64,000 bases of DNA from Luzula sylvatica (GCA_946800325.1 CAMPEJ010000003.1:310001-374000), one strand, 5' to 3'; positions 25,427 through 40,256 are shown, counted from the stretch's first letter. Numbers and translations are program-made. Notes: generated by a model from the sequence alone, not told the origin.

Positions 25427-25525
25427 AACAATCTGTTTATGCTTTTGGGGAGTTCAAATAACGTATTTTCAGATCATTTGAATCGTATCTTTACAAACAC
25501 TAAGAAAGTTTGTTTTTCGATTCGA
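25427..25525 (+). repeat. Deletion monomer (26 bp lost, plus one inserted T), copy 1
   Basis: The unit lacks 26 bp: TATCTTT runs straight into ACAAACAC. The consensus has TTTAC at both edges of the missing stretch (monomer positions about 64-68 and 89-93), so the loss fits a deletion between 5-bp direct repeats. It also has GCTTTTGGGG (one extra T), giving 99 bp in total. TTTTCAG marks the lineage. Confidence 0.92.
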
Positions 25526-27758
25526 AACAATCTGTTTATGCTTTGGGGAGTTCAAATAACGTATTTTGAGATCATTTGAATCGTATATTCTACCACATAA
25601 CATATCACCAAAATTTACAAACACTAAGAAAGTTTGTTTTTCGATTCAAAACAATTTGTTTATGCTTTGGGGAGTTCAAATAACATATTTTTAGATCATT
25701 CGAATCGTATCTTTTACCACATAACATTTCACCAAAATTTACAAACACTAAGAAAGTTTGTTTTTCGATTCAAAACAATCTGTTTATGATTTGGGGAGTT
25801 CAAATAACGTATTTTGAGATCATTTGAATCGTATCTTTTACTACATAACATTTCACCACAATTTACAAACACTAAGAAAGTTTGTTTTTCGATTCAAAAC
25901 AATCTGTTTATGTTTTGGGGAGTTATAAATAACGTATTTTGAGATCATGTGAATGGTATATTCTACCACATAACATTTCACCAAAATTTACAAACACTAA
26001 GAAAGTTTGTTTTTCGATTCAAAACAATTTGTTTATGCTTTGGGGAGTTCAAATAACATATTTTTAGATCATTCGAATCGTATCTTTTACCACATAACAT
26101 TTCACCAAAATTTACAAACACTAAGAAAGTTTGTTTTTCGATTCAAAACAATCTGTTTATGCTTTGGGGAGTTCAAATAACGTATTTTTAGATCATTCGA
26201 ATCGTATCTTTTACCACATAACATTTCACCAAAATTTACAAACACTAAGAAAGTTTGTTTTTCGATTCCAAACAATTTGTTTATGCTTTGGGGAGTTCAA
26301 ATAACGTATTTTGAGATCATTTGAATCGTATCTTTTACTACATAACATTTCACCAAAATTTACAAACACTAACAAAGTTTGTTTTTCGATTCAAAAATAT
26401 CTGTTTATGCTTTGGGGAGTTCAAATAACGTATTTTGAGATCATTTGAATCGTACCTTTTACGACATAACATTTCACCAAAATTTACAAACACTAAGAAA
26501 GTTTGTTTTTCGATTCAAAACAATCTGTTTATGCTTTGGGGAGTTCAAATAATGTATTTTGAGTTCATTTGAATCGTATCTTTTACCACATAACATTTCA
26601 CCAAAATTTACAAACACTAAGAAAATTTGTTTTTCGATTCAAAACAATCTGTTTATGCTTTGGGGAGTTCAAATAACATATTTTTAGATCATTTGAATCG
26701 TATCTTTTACCACATAACATTTCACCAAAATTTACAAACACTAAGAAAGTTTGTTTTTCGATTCAAAACAATCTGTTTATGCTTTGGGGAGTTCAAATAA
26801 CGTATTTTGAGATCATTTGAATCGTATCTTTTACTACATAACATTTCACCAAAATTTACAAACACTAAGAAAGTTTGTTTTTCGATTCAAAACAATCTGT
26901 TTATGATTTGGGGAGTTCAAATAACGTATTTTGAGATCATTTGAATCGTATCTTTTACTACATAACATTTCACCACAATTTACAAACACTAAGAAAGTTT
27001 GTTTTTCGATTCAAAACAATCTGTTTATGTTTTGGGGAGTTCAAATAACGTATTTTGAGATCATTTGAATCGTATATTCTACCACATAACATTTCACCAA
27101 AATTTACAAACACTAAGTAAGTTTGTTTTTCGATTCAAAACAATTTGATTATGCTTTGGGGAGTTCAAATAACATATTTTTAGATCATTCGAATCGTATC
27201 TTTTACCACATAACATTTCACCAAAATTTACAAACACTAAGAAAGTTTGTTTTTCGATTCCAAACAATTTGTTTATGCTTTGGGGAGTTCAAATAACGTA
27301 TTTTGAGATCATCTGAATCGTATCTTTTACTACATAATATTTCACCAAAATTTACAAACACTAAGAAAGTTTGTTTTTCGATTCAAAACAATCTGTTTAT
27401 GCTTTGGGGAGTTCAAATAACGTATTTCGAGATCATTTGAATCGTATCTTTTACCACATAACATTTCACCAAAATTTACAAACACTAAGACAGTTTGTTT
27501 TTCGATTCAAAACAATCTGTTTATGCTTTGGTGAGTTCAAATAATGTATTTTGAGTTCATTTGAATCGTATCTTTTACCACATAACATTTCACCAAAATT
27601 TACAAACACTAAGAAAATTTGATTTTCGATTCAAAACAATCTGTTTATGCTTTGGGGAGTTCAAATAACATATTTTTAGATCATTTGAATCGTATCTTTT
27701 ACCACATAACATTTCACCAAAATTTACAGACACTAAGAAAGTTTGTTTTTCGATTCAA

Positions 27759-27857
27759 AACAATCTGTTTATGCTTTTGGGGAGTTCAAATAACGTATTT
27801 TCAGATCATTTGAATCGTATCTTTACAAACACTAAGAAAGTTTGTTTTTCGATTCGA
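27759..27857 (+). repeat. Deletion monomer, copy 2 (99 bp)
   Basis: Same 26-bp loss and extra T as at 25427, 2332 bp downstream, inherited through the local HOR duplication. Confidence 0.9.
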
Positions 27858-30709
27858 AACAATCTGTTTATGCTTTGGGGAGTTCAAATAACGTATTTTG
27901 AGATCATTTGAATCGTATATTCTACCACATAACATATCACCAAAATTTACAAACACTAAGAAAGTTTGTTTTTCGATTCAAAACAATTTGTTTATGCTTT
28001 GGGGAGTTCAAATAACATATTTTTAGATCATTCGAATCGTATCTTTTACCACATAACATTTCACCAAAATTTACAAACACTAAGAAAGTTTGTTTTTCGA
28101 TTCAAAACAATCTGTTTATGATTTGGGGAGTTCAAATAACGTATTTTGAGATCATTTGAATCGTATCTTTTACTACATAACATTTCACCACAATTTACAA
28201 ACACTAAGAAAGTTTGTTTTTCGATTCAAAACAATCTGTTTATGTTTTGGGGAGTTCAAATAACGTATTTTGAGATCATGTGAATGGTATATTCTACCAC
28301 ATAACATTTCACCAAAATTTACAAACACTAAGAAAGTTTGTTTTTCGATTCAAAACAATTTGTTTATGCTTTGGGGAGTTCAAATAACATATTTTTAGAT
28401 CATTCGAATCGTATCTTTTACCACATAACATTTCACCAAAATTTACAAACACTAAGAAATTTTGTTTTTCGATTCCAAACAATCTGTTTTTGTTTTGGGG
28501 AGTTCAAATAACGTATTTTGAGATCATTTGAATCGTATCTTTTACTACATAACATTTCACCAAAATTTACAAACACTAACAAAGTTTGTTTTTCGATTCA
28601 AAAATATATGTTTATGCTTTGGGGAGTTCAAATAACGTATTTTGAGATCATTTGAATCGTATCTTTTACCACATAACATTTCACCAAAATTTACAAACAC
28701 TAAGAAAGTTTGTTTTTCGATTCAAAACAATCTGTTTATGCTTTGGGGAGTTCAAATAACGTATTTTTAGATCATTCGAATCGTATCTTTTACCACATAA
28801 CATTTCACCAAAATTTACAAACACTAAGAAAGTTTGTTTTTCGATTCCAAACAATTTGTTTATGCTTTGGGGAGTTCAAATAACGTATTTTGAGATCATT
28901 TGAATCGTATCTTTTACTACATAACATTTCACCAAAATTTACAAACACTAACAAAGTTTGTTTTTCGATTCAAAAATATCTGTTTATGCTTTGGGGAGTT
29001 CAAATAACGTATTTTGAGATCATTTGAATCGTACCTTTTACGACATAACATTTCACCAAAATTTACAAACACTAAGAAAGTTTGTTTTTCGATTCAAAAC
29101 AATCTGTTTATGCTTTGGGGAGTTCAAATAATGTATTTTGAGTTCATTTGAATCGTATCTTTTACCACATAACATTTCACCAAAATTTACAAACACTAAG
29201 AAAATTTGTTTTTCGATTCAAAACAATCTGTTTATGCTTTGGGGAGTTCAAATAACATATTTTTAGATCATTTGAATCGTATCTTTTACCACATAACATT
29301 TCACCAAAATTTACAAACACTAAGAAAGTTTGTTTTTCGATTCAAAACAATCTGTTTATGCTTTGGGGAGTTCAAATAACGTATTTTGAGATCATTTGAA
29401 TCGTATCTTTTACTACATAACATTTCACCAAAATTTACAAACACTAAGAAAGTTTGTTTTTCGATTCAAAACAATCTGTTTATGATTTGGGGAGTTCAAA
29501 TAACGTATTTTGAGATCATTTGAATCGTATCTTTTACTACATAACATTTCACCACAATTTACAAACACTAAGAAAGTTTGTTTTTCGATTCAAAACAATC
29601 TGTTTATGTTTTGGGGAGTTCAAATAACGTATTTTGAGATCATTTGAATCGTATATTCTACCACATAACATTTCACCAAAATTTACAAACACTAAGTAAG
29701 TTTGTTTTTCGATTCAAAACAATTTGTTTATGCTTTGGGGAGTTCAAATAACATATTTTTAGATCATTCGAATCGTATCTTTTACCACATAACATTTCAC
29801 CAAAATTTACAAACACTAAGAAAGTTTGTTTTTCGATTCCAAACAATTTGTTTATGCTTTGGGGAGTTCAAATAACGTATTTTGAGATCATCTGAATCGT
29901 ATCTTTTACTACATAATATTTCACCAAAATTTACAAACACTAAGAAAGTTTGTTTTTCGATTCAAAACAATCTGTTTATGCTTTGGGGAGTTCAAATAAC
30001 GTATTTTGAGATCATTTGAATCGTATCTTTTACCACATAACATTTCACCAAAATTTACAAACACTAAGAAAGTTTGTTTATCGATTCAAAACAATCTGTT
30101 TATGCTTTGGGGAGTTCAAATAACGTATTTTGAGATCATTTGAATCGTATCTTTTACCACATAACATTTCACCAAAATTTACAAACACTAAGACAGTTTG
30201 TTTTTCGATTCAAAACAATCTGTTTATGCTTTGGGGAGTTGAAATAACATATTTTGAGATCATTGGAATCATATCTTTTACCACATAACATTTCACCAAA
30301 ATTTACAAACACTAAGAAAGTTTGTTTTTCGATTCAAAACAATCTGTTCATGCTTTGGGGAGTTCAAATAACGTATTTTGAGATCATTTGAATCGTATCT
30401 TTTACCACATAACATTTCACCAAAATTTACAAACACTAAGACAGTTTGTTTTTCGATTCAAAACAATCTGTTTATGCTTTGGTGAGTTCAAATAATGTAT
30501 TTTGAGTTCATTTGAATCGTATCTTTTACCACATAACATTTCACCAAAATTTACAAACACTAAGAAAGTTTGTTTTTCGATTCCAAACAATCTGTTTATG
30601 CTTTGGGGAGTTCAAATAACATATTTTTAGATCATTTGAATCGTATCTTTTACCACATAACATTTCACCAAAATTTACAGACACTAAGAAAGTTTGTTTT
30701 TCGATTCAA

Positions 30710-30807
30710 AACAATCTGTTTATGCTTTGGGGAGTTCAAATAACGTATTTTCAGATCATTTGAATCGTATCTTTACAAACACTAAGAAAGTTTGTTTTTC
30801 GATTCGA
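30710..30807 (+). repeat. Deletion monomer, copy 3 (98 bp)
   Basis: Same 26-bp loss, but with GCTTTGGGG of normal length. The deletion therefore predates the extra T seen at 25427, 27759, 34034 and 36366, or that T was later lost. Confidence 0.9.
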
Positions 30808-31303
30808 AACAATCTGTTTATGCTTTGGGGAGTTCAAATAACGTATTTTGAGATCATTTGAATCGTATATTCTACCACATAACATATCACCAAAATTTAC
30901 AAACACTAAGAAAGTTTGTTTTTCGATTCAAAACAATTTGTTTATGCTTTGGGGAGTTCAAATAACATATTTTTAGATCATTCGAATCGTATCTTTTACC
31001 ACATAACATTTCACCAAAATTTACAAACACTAAGAAAGTTTGTTTTTCGATTCCAAACAATCTGTTTATGCTTTGGGGAGTTCAAATAACGTATTTTGAG
31101 ATCATTTGAATCGTATCTTTTACCACATAACATTTCACCAAAATTTACAAACACTAAGACAGTTTGTTTTTCGATTCAAAACAATTTGTTTATGCTTTGG
31201 GGAGTTCAAATAACGTATTTTTAGATCATTTGAATCGTATTTTTTACCACATAACATTTCACCAAAATTTACAAACACTAATAAAGTTTGTTTTTCGATT
31301 CAA

Positions 31304-31429
31304 AACAATTTGTTTATGCTTTTTGGGGAGTTCAAATAACGTATTTTGAGATCATTTGAATCGTATCTTTTACAACATAACATTTCACCAAAATTTACAA
31401 ACACTAAGAAAGTTTGTTTTTCGATTCTA
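31304..31429 (+). repeat. 126-bp monomer, copy 4
   Basis: TTTTT at 31320-31324, inherited through the 8607-bp duplication. Confidence 0.88.
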
Positions 31430-34033
31430 AACAATCTGTTTATGATTTGGGGAGTTCAAATAACGTATTTTGAGATCATTTGAATCGTATATTTTACTAC
31501 ATAACATTTCACCACAATTTACAAACACTAAGAAAGTTTGTTTTTCGATTCAAAACAATCTGTTTATGTTTTGGGGAGTTCAAATAACGTATTTTGAGAT
31601 CATGTGAATGGTATATTCTACCACATAACATTTCACCAAAATTTACAAACACTAAGAAAGTTTGTTTTTCGATTCAAAACAATTTGTTTATGCTTTGGGG
31701 AGTTCAAATAACATATTTTTAGATCATCAGAATCGTATCTTTTACCACATAACATTTCACCAAAATTTACAAACACTAAGAAAGTTTGTTTTTCGATTCC
31801 AAACAATCTGTTTATGCTTTGGGGAGTTCAAATAACGTATTTTGAGATCATTTGAATCGTATCTTTTAATACATAACATTTCACCAAAATTTACAAACAC
31901 TAACAAAGTTTGTTTTTCGATTCAAAAATATCTGTTTATGCTTTGGGGAGTTCAAATAACGTATTTTGAGATCATTTGAATCGTATCTTTTACCACATAA
32001 CATTTCACCAAAATTTACAAACACTAAGAAAGTTTGTTTTTCGATTCAAAACAATCTGTTTATGCTTTGGGGAGTTCAAATAACGTATTTTTAGATCATT
32101 CGAATCGTATCTTTTACCACATAACATTTCACCAAAATTTACAAACACTAAGAAAGTTTGTTTTTCGATTCCAAACAATTTGTTTATGCTTTGGGGAGTT
32201 CAAATAACGTATTTTGAGATCATTTGAATCGTATCTTTTACTACATAACATTTCACCAAAATTTACAAACACTAACAAAGTTTGTTTTTCGATTCAAAAA
32301 TATCTGTTTATGCTTTGGGGAGTTCAAATAACGTATTTTGAGATCATTTGAATCGTACCTTTTACGACATAACATTTCACCAAAATTTACAAACACTAAG
32401 AAAGTTTGTTTTTCGATTCAAAACAATCTGTTTATGCTTTGGGGAGTTCAAATAATGTATTTTGAGTTCATTTGAATCGTATCTTTTACCACATAACATT
32501 TCACCAGAATTTACAAACACTAAGAAAATTTGTTTTTCGATTCAAAACAATCTGTTTATGCTTTGGGGAGTTCAAATAACATATTTTTAGATCATTTGAA
32601 TCGTATCTTTTACCACATAACATTTCACCAAAATTTACAAACACTAAGAAAGTTTGTTTTTCGATTCAAAACAATCTGTTTATGCTTTGGGGAGTTCAAA
32701 TAACGTATTTTGAGATCATTTGAATCGTATCTTTTACTACATAACATTTCACCAAAATTTACAAACACTAAGAAAGTTTGTTTTTCGATTCAAAACAATC
32801 TGTTTATGATTTGGGGAGTTCAAATAACGTATTTTGAGATCATTTGAATCGTATCTTTTACTACATAACATTTCACCACAATTTACAAACACTAAGAAAG
32901 TTTGTTTTTCGATTCAAAACAATCTGTTTATGTTTTGGGGAGTTCAAATAACGTATTTTGAGATCATTTGAATCGTATATTCTACCACATAACATTTCAC
33001 CAAAATTTACAAACTCTAAGTAAGTTTGTTTTTCGATTCAAAACAATTTGTTTATGCTTTGGGGAGTTCAAATAACATATTTTTAGATCATTCGAATCGT
33101 ATCTTTTACCACATAACATTTCACCAAAATTTACAAACACTAAGAAAGTTTGTTTTTCGATTCCAAACAATTTGTTTATGCTTTGGGGAGTTCAAATAAC
33201 GTATTTTGAGATCATCTGAATCGTATCTTTTACTACATAATATTTCACCAAAATTTACAAACACTAAGAAAGTTTGTTTTTCGATTCAAAACAATCTGTT
33301 TATGCTTTGGGGAGTTCAAATAACGTATTTTGAGATCATTTGAATTGTATCTTTTACCACATAACATTTCACCAAAATTTACAAACACTAAGAAAGTTTG
33401 TTTATCGATTCAAAACAATCTGTTTATGCTTTGGGGAGTTCAAATAACGTATTTTGAGATCATTTGAATCGTATCTTTTACCACATAACATTTCACCAAA
33501 ATTTACAAACACTAAGACAGTTTGTTTTTCGATTCAAAACAATCTGTTTATGCTTTGGGGAGTTCAAATAACATATTTTGAGATCATTGGAATCATATCT
33601 TTTACCACATAACATTTCACCAAAATATACAAACACTAAGAAAGTTTGTTTTTCGATTCAAAACAATCTGTTCATGCTTTGGGGAGTTCAAATAACGTAT
33701 TTTGAGATCATTTGAATCGTATCTTTTACCACATAACATTTCACCAAAATTTACAAACACTAAGACAGTTTGTTTTTCGATTCAAAACAATCTGTTTATG
33801 CTTTGGTGAGTTCAAATAATGTATTTTGAGTTCATTTGAATCGTATCTTTTACCACATAACATTTCACCAAAATTTACAAACACTAAGAAAATTTGATTT
33901 TCGATTCAAAACAATCTGTTTATGCTTTGGGGAGTTCAAATAACATATTTTTAGATCATTTGAATCGTATCTTTTACCACATAACATTTCACCAAAATTT
34001 ACAGACACTAAGAAAGTTTGTTTTTCGATTCAA

Positions 34034-34132
34034 AACAATCTGTTTATGCTTTTGGGGAGTTCAAATAACGTATTTTCAGATCATTTGAATCGTATCTTTA
34101 CAAACACTAAGAAAGTTTGTTTTTCGATTCGA
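34034..34132 (+). repeat. Deletion monomer, copy 4 (99 bp)
   Basis: Counterpart of 25427 at +8607, with the extra T. Confidence 0.9.
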
Positions 34133-36365
34133 AACAATCTGTTTATGCTTTGGGGAGTTCAAATAACGTATTTTGAGATCATTTGAATCGTATATTCTAC
34201 CACATAACATATCACCAAAATTTACAAACACTAAGAAAGTTTGTTTTTCGATTCAAAACAATTTGTTTATGCTTTGGGGAGTTCAAATAACATATTTTTA
34301 GATCATTCGAATCGTATCTTTTACCACATAACATTTCACCAAAATTTACAAACACTAAGAAAGTTTGTTTTTCGATTCAAAACAATCTGTTTATGATTTG
34401 GGGAGTTCAAATAACGTATTTTGAGATCATTTGAATCGTATCTTTTACTACATAACATTTCACCACAATTTACAAACACTAAGAAAGTTTGTTTTTCGAT
34501 TCAAAACAATCTGTTTATGTTTTGGGGAGTTATAAATAACGTATTTTGAGATCATGTGAATGGTATATTCTACCACATAACATTTCACCAAAATTTACAA
34601 ACACTAAGAAAGTTTGTTTTTCGATTCAAAACAATTTGTTTATGCTTTGGGGAGTTCAAATAACATATTTTTAGATCATTCGAATCGTATCTTTTACCAC
34701 ATAACATTTCACCAAAATTTACAAACACTAAGAAAGTTTGTTTTTCGATTCAAAACAATCTGTTTATGCTTTGGGGAGTTCAAATAACGTATTTTTAGAT
34801 CATTCGAATCGTATCTTTTACCACATAACATTTCACCAAAATTTACAAACACTAAGAAAGTTTGTTTTTCGATTCCAAACAATTTGTTTATGCTTTGGGG
34901 AGTTCAAATAACGTATTTTGAGATCATTTGAATCGTATCTTTTACTACATAACATTTCACCAAAATTTACAAACACTAACAAAGTTTGTTTTTCGATTCA
35001 AAAATATCTGTTTATGCTTTGGGGAGTTCAAATAACGTATTTTGAGATCATTTGAATCGTACCTTTTACGACATAACATTTCACCAAAATTTACAAACAC
35101 TAAGAAAGTTTGTTTTTCGATTCAAAACAATCTGTTTATGCTTTGGGGAGTTCAAATAATGTATTTTGAGTTCATTTGAATCGTATCTTTTACCACATAA
35201 CATTTCACCAAAATTTACAAACACTAAGAAAATTTGTTTTTCGATTCAAAACAATCTGTTTATGCTTTGGGGAGTTCAAATAACATATTTTTAGATCATT
35301 TGAATCGTATCTTTTACCACATAACATTTCACCAAAATTTACAAACACTAAGAAAGTTTGTTTTTCGATTCAAAACAATCTGTTTATGCTTTGGGGAGTT
35401 CAAATAACGTATTTTGAGATCATTTGAATCGTATCTTTTACTACATAACATTTCACCAAAATTTACAAACACTAAGAAAGTTTGTTTTTCGATTCAAAAC
35501 AATCTGTTTATGATTTGGGGAGTTCAAATAACGTATTTTGAGATCATTTGAATCGTATCTTTTACTACATAACATTTCACCACAATTTACAAACACTAAG
35601 AAAGTTTGTTTTTCGATTCAAAACAATCTGTTTATGTTTTGGGGAGTTCAAATAACGTATTTTGAGATCATTTGAATCGTATATTCTACCACATAACATT
35701 TCACCAAAATTTACAAACACTAAGTAAGTTTGTTTTTCGATTCAAAACAATTTGATTATGCTTTGGGGAGTTCAAATAACATATTTTTAGATCATTCGAA
35801 TCGTATCTTTTACCACATAACATTTCACCAAAATTTACAAACACTAAGAAAGTTTGTTTTTCGATTCCAAACAATTTGTTTATGCTTTGGGGAGTTCAAA
35901 TAACGTATTTTGAGATCATCTGAATCGTATCTTTTACTACATAATATTTCACCAAAATTTACAAACACTAAGAAAGTTTGTTTTTCGATTCAAAACAATC
36001 TGTTTATGCTTTGGGGAGTTCAAATAACGTATTTCGAGATCATTTGAATCGTATCTTTTACCACATAACATTTCACCAAAATTTACAAACACTAAGACAG
36101 TTTGTTTTTCGATTCAAAACAATCTGTTTATGCTTTGGTGAGTTCAAATAATGTATTTTGAGTTCATTTGAATCGTATCTTTTACCACATAACATTTCAC
36201 CAAAATTTACAAACACTAAGAAAATTTGATTTTCGATTCAAAACAATCTGTTTATGCTTTGGGGAGTTCAAATAACATATTTTTAGATCATTTGAATCGT
36301 ATCTTTTACCACATAACATTTCACCAAAATTTACAGACACTAAGAAAGTTTGTTTTTCGATTCAA

Positions 36366-36464
36366 AACAATCTGTTTATGCTTTTGGGGAGTTCAAATAA
36401 CGTATTTTCAGATCATTTGAATCGTATCTTTACAAACACTAAGAAAGTTTGTTTTTCGATTCGA
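36366..36464 (+). repeat. Deletion monomer, copy 5 (99 bp)
   Basis: Counterpart of 27759 at +8607, with the extra T. Confidence 0.9.
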
Positions 36465-38944
36465 AACAATCTGTTTATGCTTTGGGGAGTTCAAATAACG
36501 TATTTTGAGATCATTTGAATCGTATATTCTACCACATAACATATCACCAAAATTTACAAACACTAAGAAAGTTTGTTTTTCGATTCAAAACAATTTGTTT
36601 ATGCTTTGGGGAGTTCAAATAACATATTTTTAGATCATTCGAATCGTATCTTTTACCACATAACATTTCACCAAAATTTACAAACACTAAGAAAGTTTGT
36701 TTTTCGATTCAAAACAATCTGTTTATGATTTGGGGAGTTCAAATAACGTATTTTGAGATCATTTGAATCGTATCTTTTACTACATAACATTTCACCACAA
36801 TTTACAAACACTAAGAAAGTTTGTTTTTCGATTCAAAACAATCTGTTTATGTTTTGGGGAGTTCAAATAACGTATTTTGAGATCATGTGAATGGTATATT
36901 CTACCACATAACATTTCACCAAAATTTACAAACACTAAGAAAGTTTGTTTTTCGATTCAAAACAATCTGTTTATGCTTTGGGGAGTTCAAATAACGTATT
37001 TTTAGATCATTCGAATCGTATCTTTTACCACATAACATTTCACCAATATTTACAAACACTAAGAAAGTTTGTTTTTCGATTCCAAACAATTTGTTTATGC
37101 TTTGGGGAGTTCAAATAACGTATTTTGAGATCATTTGAATCGTATCTTTTACTACATAACATTTCACCAAAATTTACAAACACTAACAAAGTTTGTTTTT
37201 CGATTCAAAAATATCTGTTTATGCTTTGGGGAGTTCAAATAACGTATTTTGAGATCATTTGAATCGTACCTTTTACGACATAACATTTCACCAAAATTTA
37301 CAAACACTAAGAAAGTTTGTTTTTCGATTCAAAACAATCTGTTTATGCTTTGGGGAGTTCAAATAATGTATTTTGAGTTCATTTGAATCGTATCTTTTAC
37401 CACATAACATTTCACCAAAATTTACAAACACTAAGAAAATTTGTTTTTCGATTCAAAACAATCTGTTTATGCTTTGGGGAGTTCAAATAACATATTTTTA
37501 GATCATTTGAATCGTATCTTTTACCACATAACATTTCACCAAAATTTACAAACACTAAGAAAGTTTGTTTTTCGATTCAAAACAATCTGTTTATGCTTTG
37601 GGGAGTTCAAATAACGTATTTTGAGATCATTTGAATCGTATCTTTTACTACATAACATTTCACCAAAATTTACAAACACTAAGAAAGTTTGTTTTTCGAT
37701 TCAAAACAATCTGTTTATGATTTGGGGAGTTCAAATAACGTATTTTGAGATCATTTGAATCGTATCTTTTACTACATAACATTTCACCACAATTTACAAA
37801 CACTAAGAAAGTTTGTTTTTCGATTCAAAACAATCTGTTTATGTTTTGGGGAGTTCAAATAACGTATTTTGAGATCATTTGAATCGTATATTCTACCACA
37901 TAACATTTCACCAAAATTTACAAACACTAAGTAAGTTTGTTTTTCGATTCAAAACAATTTGTTTATGCTTTGGGGAGTTCAAATAACATATTTTTAGATC
38001 ATTCGAATCGTATCTTTTACCACATAACATTTCACCAAAATTTACAAACACTAAGAAAGTTTGTTTTTCGATTCCAAACAATTTGTTTATGCTTTGGGGA
38101 GTTCAAATAACGTATTTTGAGATCATCTGAATCGTATCTTTTACTACATAATATTTCACCAAAATTTACAAACACTAAGAAAGTTTGTTTTTCGATTCAA
38201 AACAATCTGTTTATGCTTTGGGGAGTTCAAATAACGTATTTTGAGATCATTTGAATCGTATCTTTTACCACATAACATTTCACCAAAATTTACAAACACT
38301 AAGAAAGTTTGTTTATCGATTCAAAACAATCTGTTTATGCTTTGGGGAGTTCAAATAACGTATTTTGAGATCATTTGAATCGTATCTTTTACCACATAAC
38401 ATTTCACCAAAATTTACAAACACTAAGACAGTTTGTTTTTCGATTCAAAACAATCTGTTTATGCTTTGGGGAGTTGAAATAACATATTTTGAGATCATTG
38501 GAATCATATCTTTTACCACATAACATTTCACCAAAATTTACAAACACTAAGAAAGTTTGTTTTTCGATTCAAAACAATCTGTTCATGCTTTGGGGAGTTC
38601 AAATAACGTATTTTGAGATCATTTGAATCGTATCTTTTACCACATAACATTTCACCAAAATTTACAAACACTAAGACAGTTTGTTTTTCGATTCAAAACA
38701 ATCTGTTTATGCTTTGGTGAGTTCAAATAATGTATTTTGAGTTCATTTGAATCGTATCTTTTACCACATAACATTTCACCAAAATTTACAAACACTAAGA
38801 AAGTTTGTTTTTCGATTCCAAACAATCTGTTTATGCTTTGGGGAGTTCAAATAACATATTTTTAGATCATTTGAATCGTATCTTTTACCACATAACATTT
38901 CACCAAAATTTACAGACACTAAGAAAGTTTGTTTTTCGATTCAA

Positions 38945-39042
38945 AACAATCTGTTTATGCTTTGGGGAGTTCAAATAACGTATTTTCAGATCATTTGAAT
39001 CGTATCTTTACAAACACTAAGAAAGTTTGTTTTTCGATTCGA
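38945..39042 (+). repeat. Deletion monomer, copy 6 (98 bp)
   Basis: Counterpart of 30710 at +8235, without the extra T. Confidence 0.9.
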
Positions 39043-40158
39043 AACAATCTGTTTATGCTTTGGGGAGTTCAAATAACGTATTTTGAGATCATTTGAATCG
39101 TATATTCTACCACATAACATATCACCAAAATTTACAAACACTAAGAAAGTTTGTTTTTCGATTCAAAACAATTTGTTTATGCTTTGGGGAGTTCAAATAA
39201 CATATTTTTAGATCATTCGAATCGTATCTTTTACCACATAACATTTCACCAAAATTTACAAACACTAAGAAAGTTTGTTTTTCGATTCCAAACAATCTGT
39301 TTATGCTTTGGGGAGTTCAAATAACGTATTTTGAGATCATTCGAATCGTATCTTTTACCACATAACATTTCACCAAAATTTACAAACACTAAGAAAGTTT
39401 GTTTTTCGATTCAAAACAATCTGTTTATGCTTTGGGGAGTTCAAATAACGTATTTTGAGATCATTTGAATCGTATCTTTTAGCACATAACATTTCACCAA
39501 AATTTACAAACACTAAGAAAGTTTGTTTTTCGATTCAAAACAATCTGTTTATGCTTTGGGGAGTTCAAATAACGTATTTTGAGATCATTTGAATCGTATC
39601 TTTTACCACATAACATTTCACCAAAATTTACAAACACTAAGAAAGTTTGTTTTTCGATTCAAAACAATCTGTTTATGCTTTGGGGAGTTCAAGTAACGTA
39701 TTTTGAGATCATTTGAATCGTATCTTTTACCACATAACATTTCACCAAAATTTACAAACACTAACACAGTTTGTTTTTCAATTCAAAACAATTTGTTTAT
39801 GCTTTGGGGAGTTCAAATAACATATTTTTAGATCATTCGAATCGTATCTTTTACCACATAACATTTCACCAAAATTTACAAACACTAAGAAAGTTTGTTT
39901 TTCGATTCCAAACAATCTGTTTATGCTTTGGGGAGTTCAAATAACGTATTTTGAGATCATTCGAATCGTATCTTTTACCACATAACATTTCACCAAAATT
40001 TACAAACACTAAGAAAGTTTGTTTTTCGATTCAAAACAATCTGTTTATGCTTTGGGGAGTTCAAATAACGTATTTTGAGATCATTTGAATCGTATCTTTT
40101 ACCACATAACATTTCACCAAAATTAACAAACACTAAGACAGTTTGTTTTTCGATTCAA
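38945..40158 (+). repeat. 1214-bp unit, copy 1
   Basis: Ten monomers, one of them the 98-bp form. Its markers, TTTTAGCACAT at about 39478 and TTTTCAATTC at about 39776, recur 1214 bp later. It overlaps the end of the second 8607-bp copy. Confidence 0.85.
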
Positions 40159-40256
40159 AACAATCTGTTTATGCTTTGGGGAGTTCAAATAACGTATTTT
40201 CAGATCATTTGAATCGTATCTTTACAAACACTAAGAAAGTTTGTTTTTCGATTCGA
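40159..40256 (+). repeat. Deletion monomer, copy 7 (98 bp)
   Basis: Same 26-bp loss, inherited through the 1214-bp duplication. It is the last deletion monomer before the inversion; none was seen in the reverse domain. Confidence 0.9.

Larger units (their letters stand above)
22449..31055 (+). repeat. 8607-bp tandem duplication, copy 1
   Basis: Rare markers at 22713 (five T), 23890 (CACCAGAATTT), 24405 (AAACTCTAAGTAAG), 25443 (GCTTTTGGGG), 25924 (GTTATAAAT), 27145 (TTTGATTATG) and 27427 (ATTTCGAG) all recur at +8607. Inside it, a shorter HOR of about 2.3-2.7 kb repeats, marked by AAGTAAG at about 24412, 27117 and 29696. Confidence 0.9.
31056..39290 (+). repeat. 8607-bp tandem duplication, copy 2 (three monomers shorter)
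   Basis: Matches copy 1 at an offset of 8607 up to about 36.9 kb, then at an offset of 8235, so exactly 372 bp (three monomers) are missing. The missing units correspond to about 28.36-28.73 kb of copy 1. Apart from that, only two base differences were noticed: CAAAATATAC near 33625 and CACCAATATTTAC near 37045. The few differences imply a recent duplication. Confidence 0.9.

Noticed and set aside
22449..39290. Mobile element or viral insertion explaining the 8.6 kb unit
   Set aside because: The unit is made entirely of satellite monomers with no target-site duplication, terminal repeat or coding sequence. Unequal exchange explains it.
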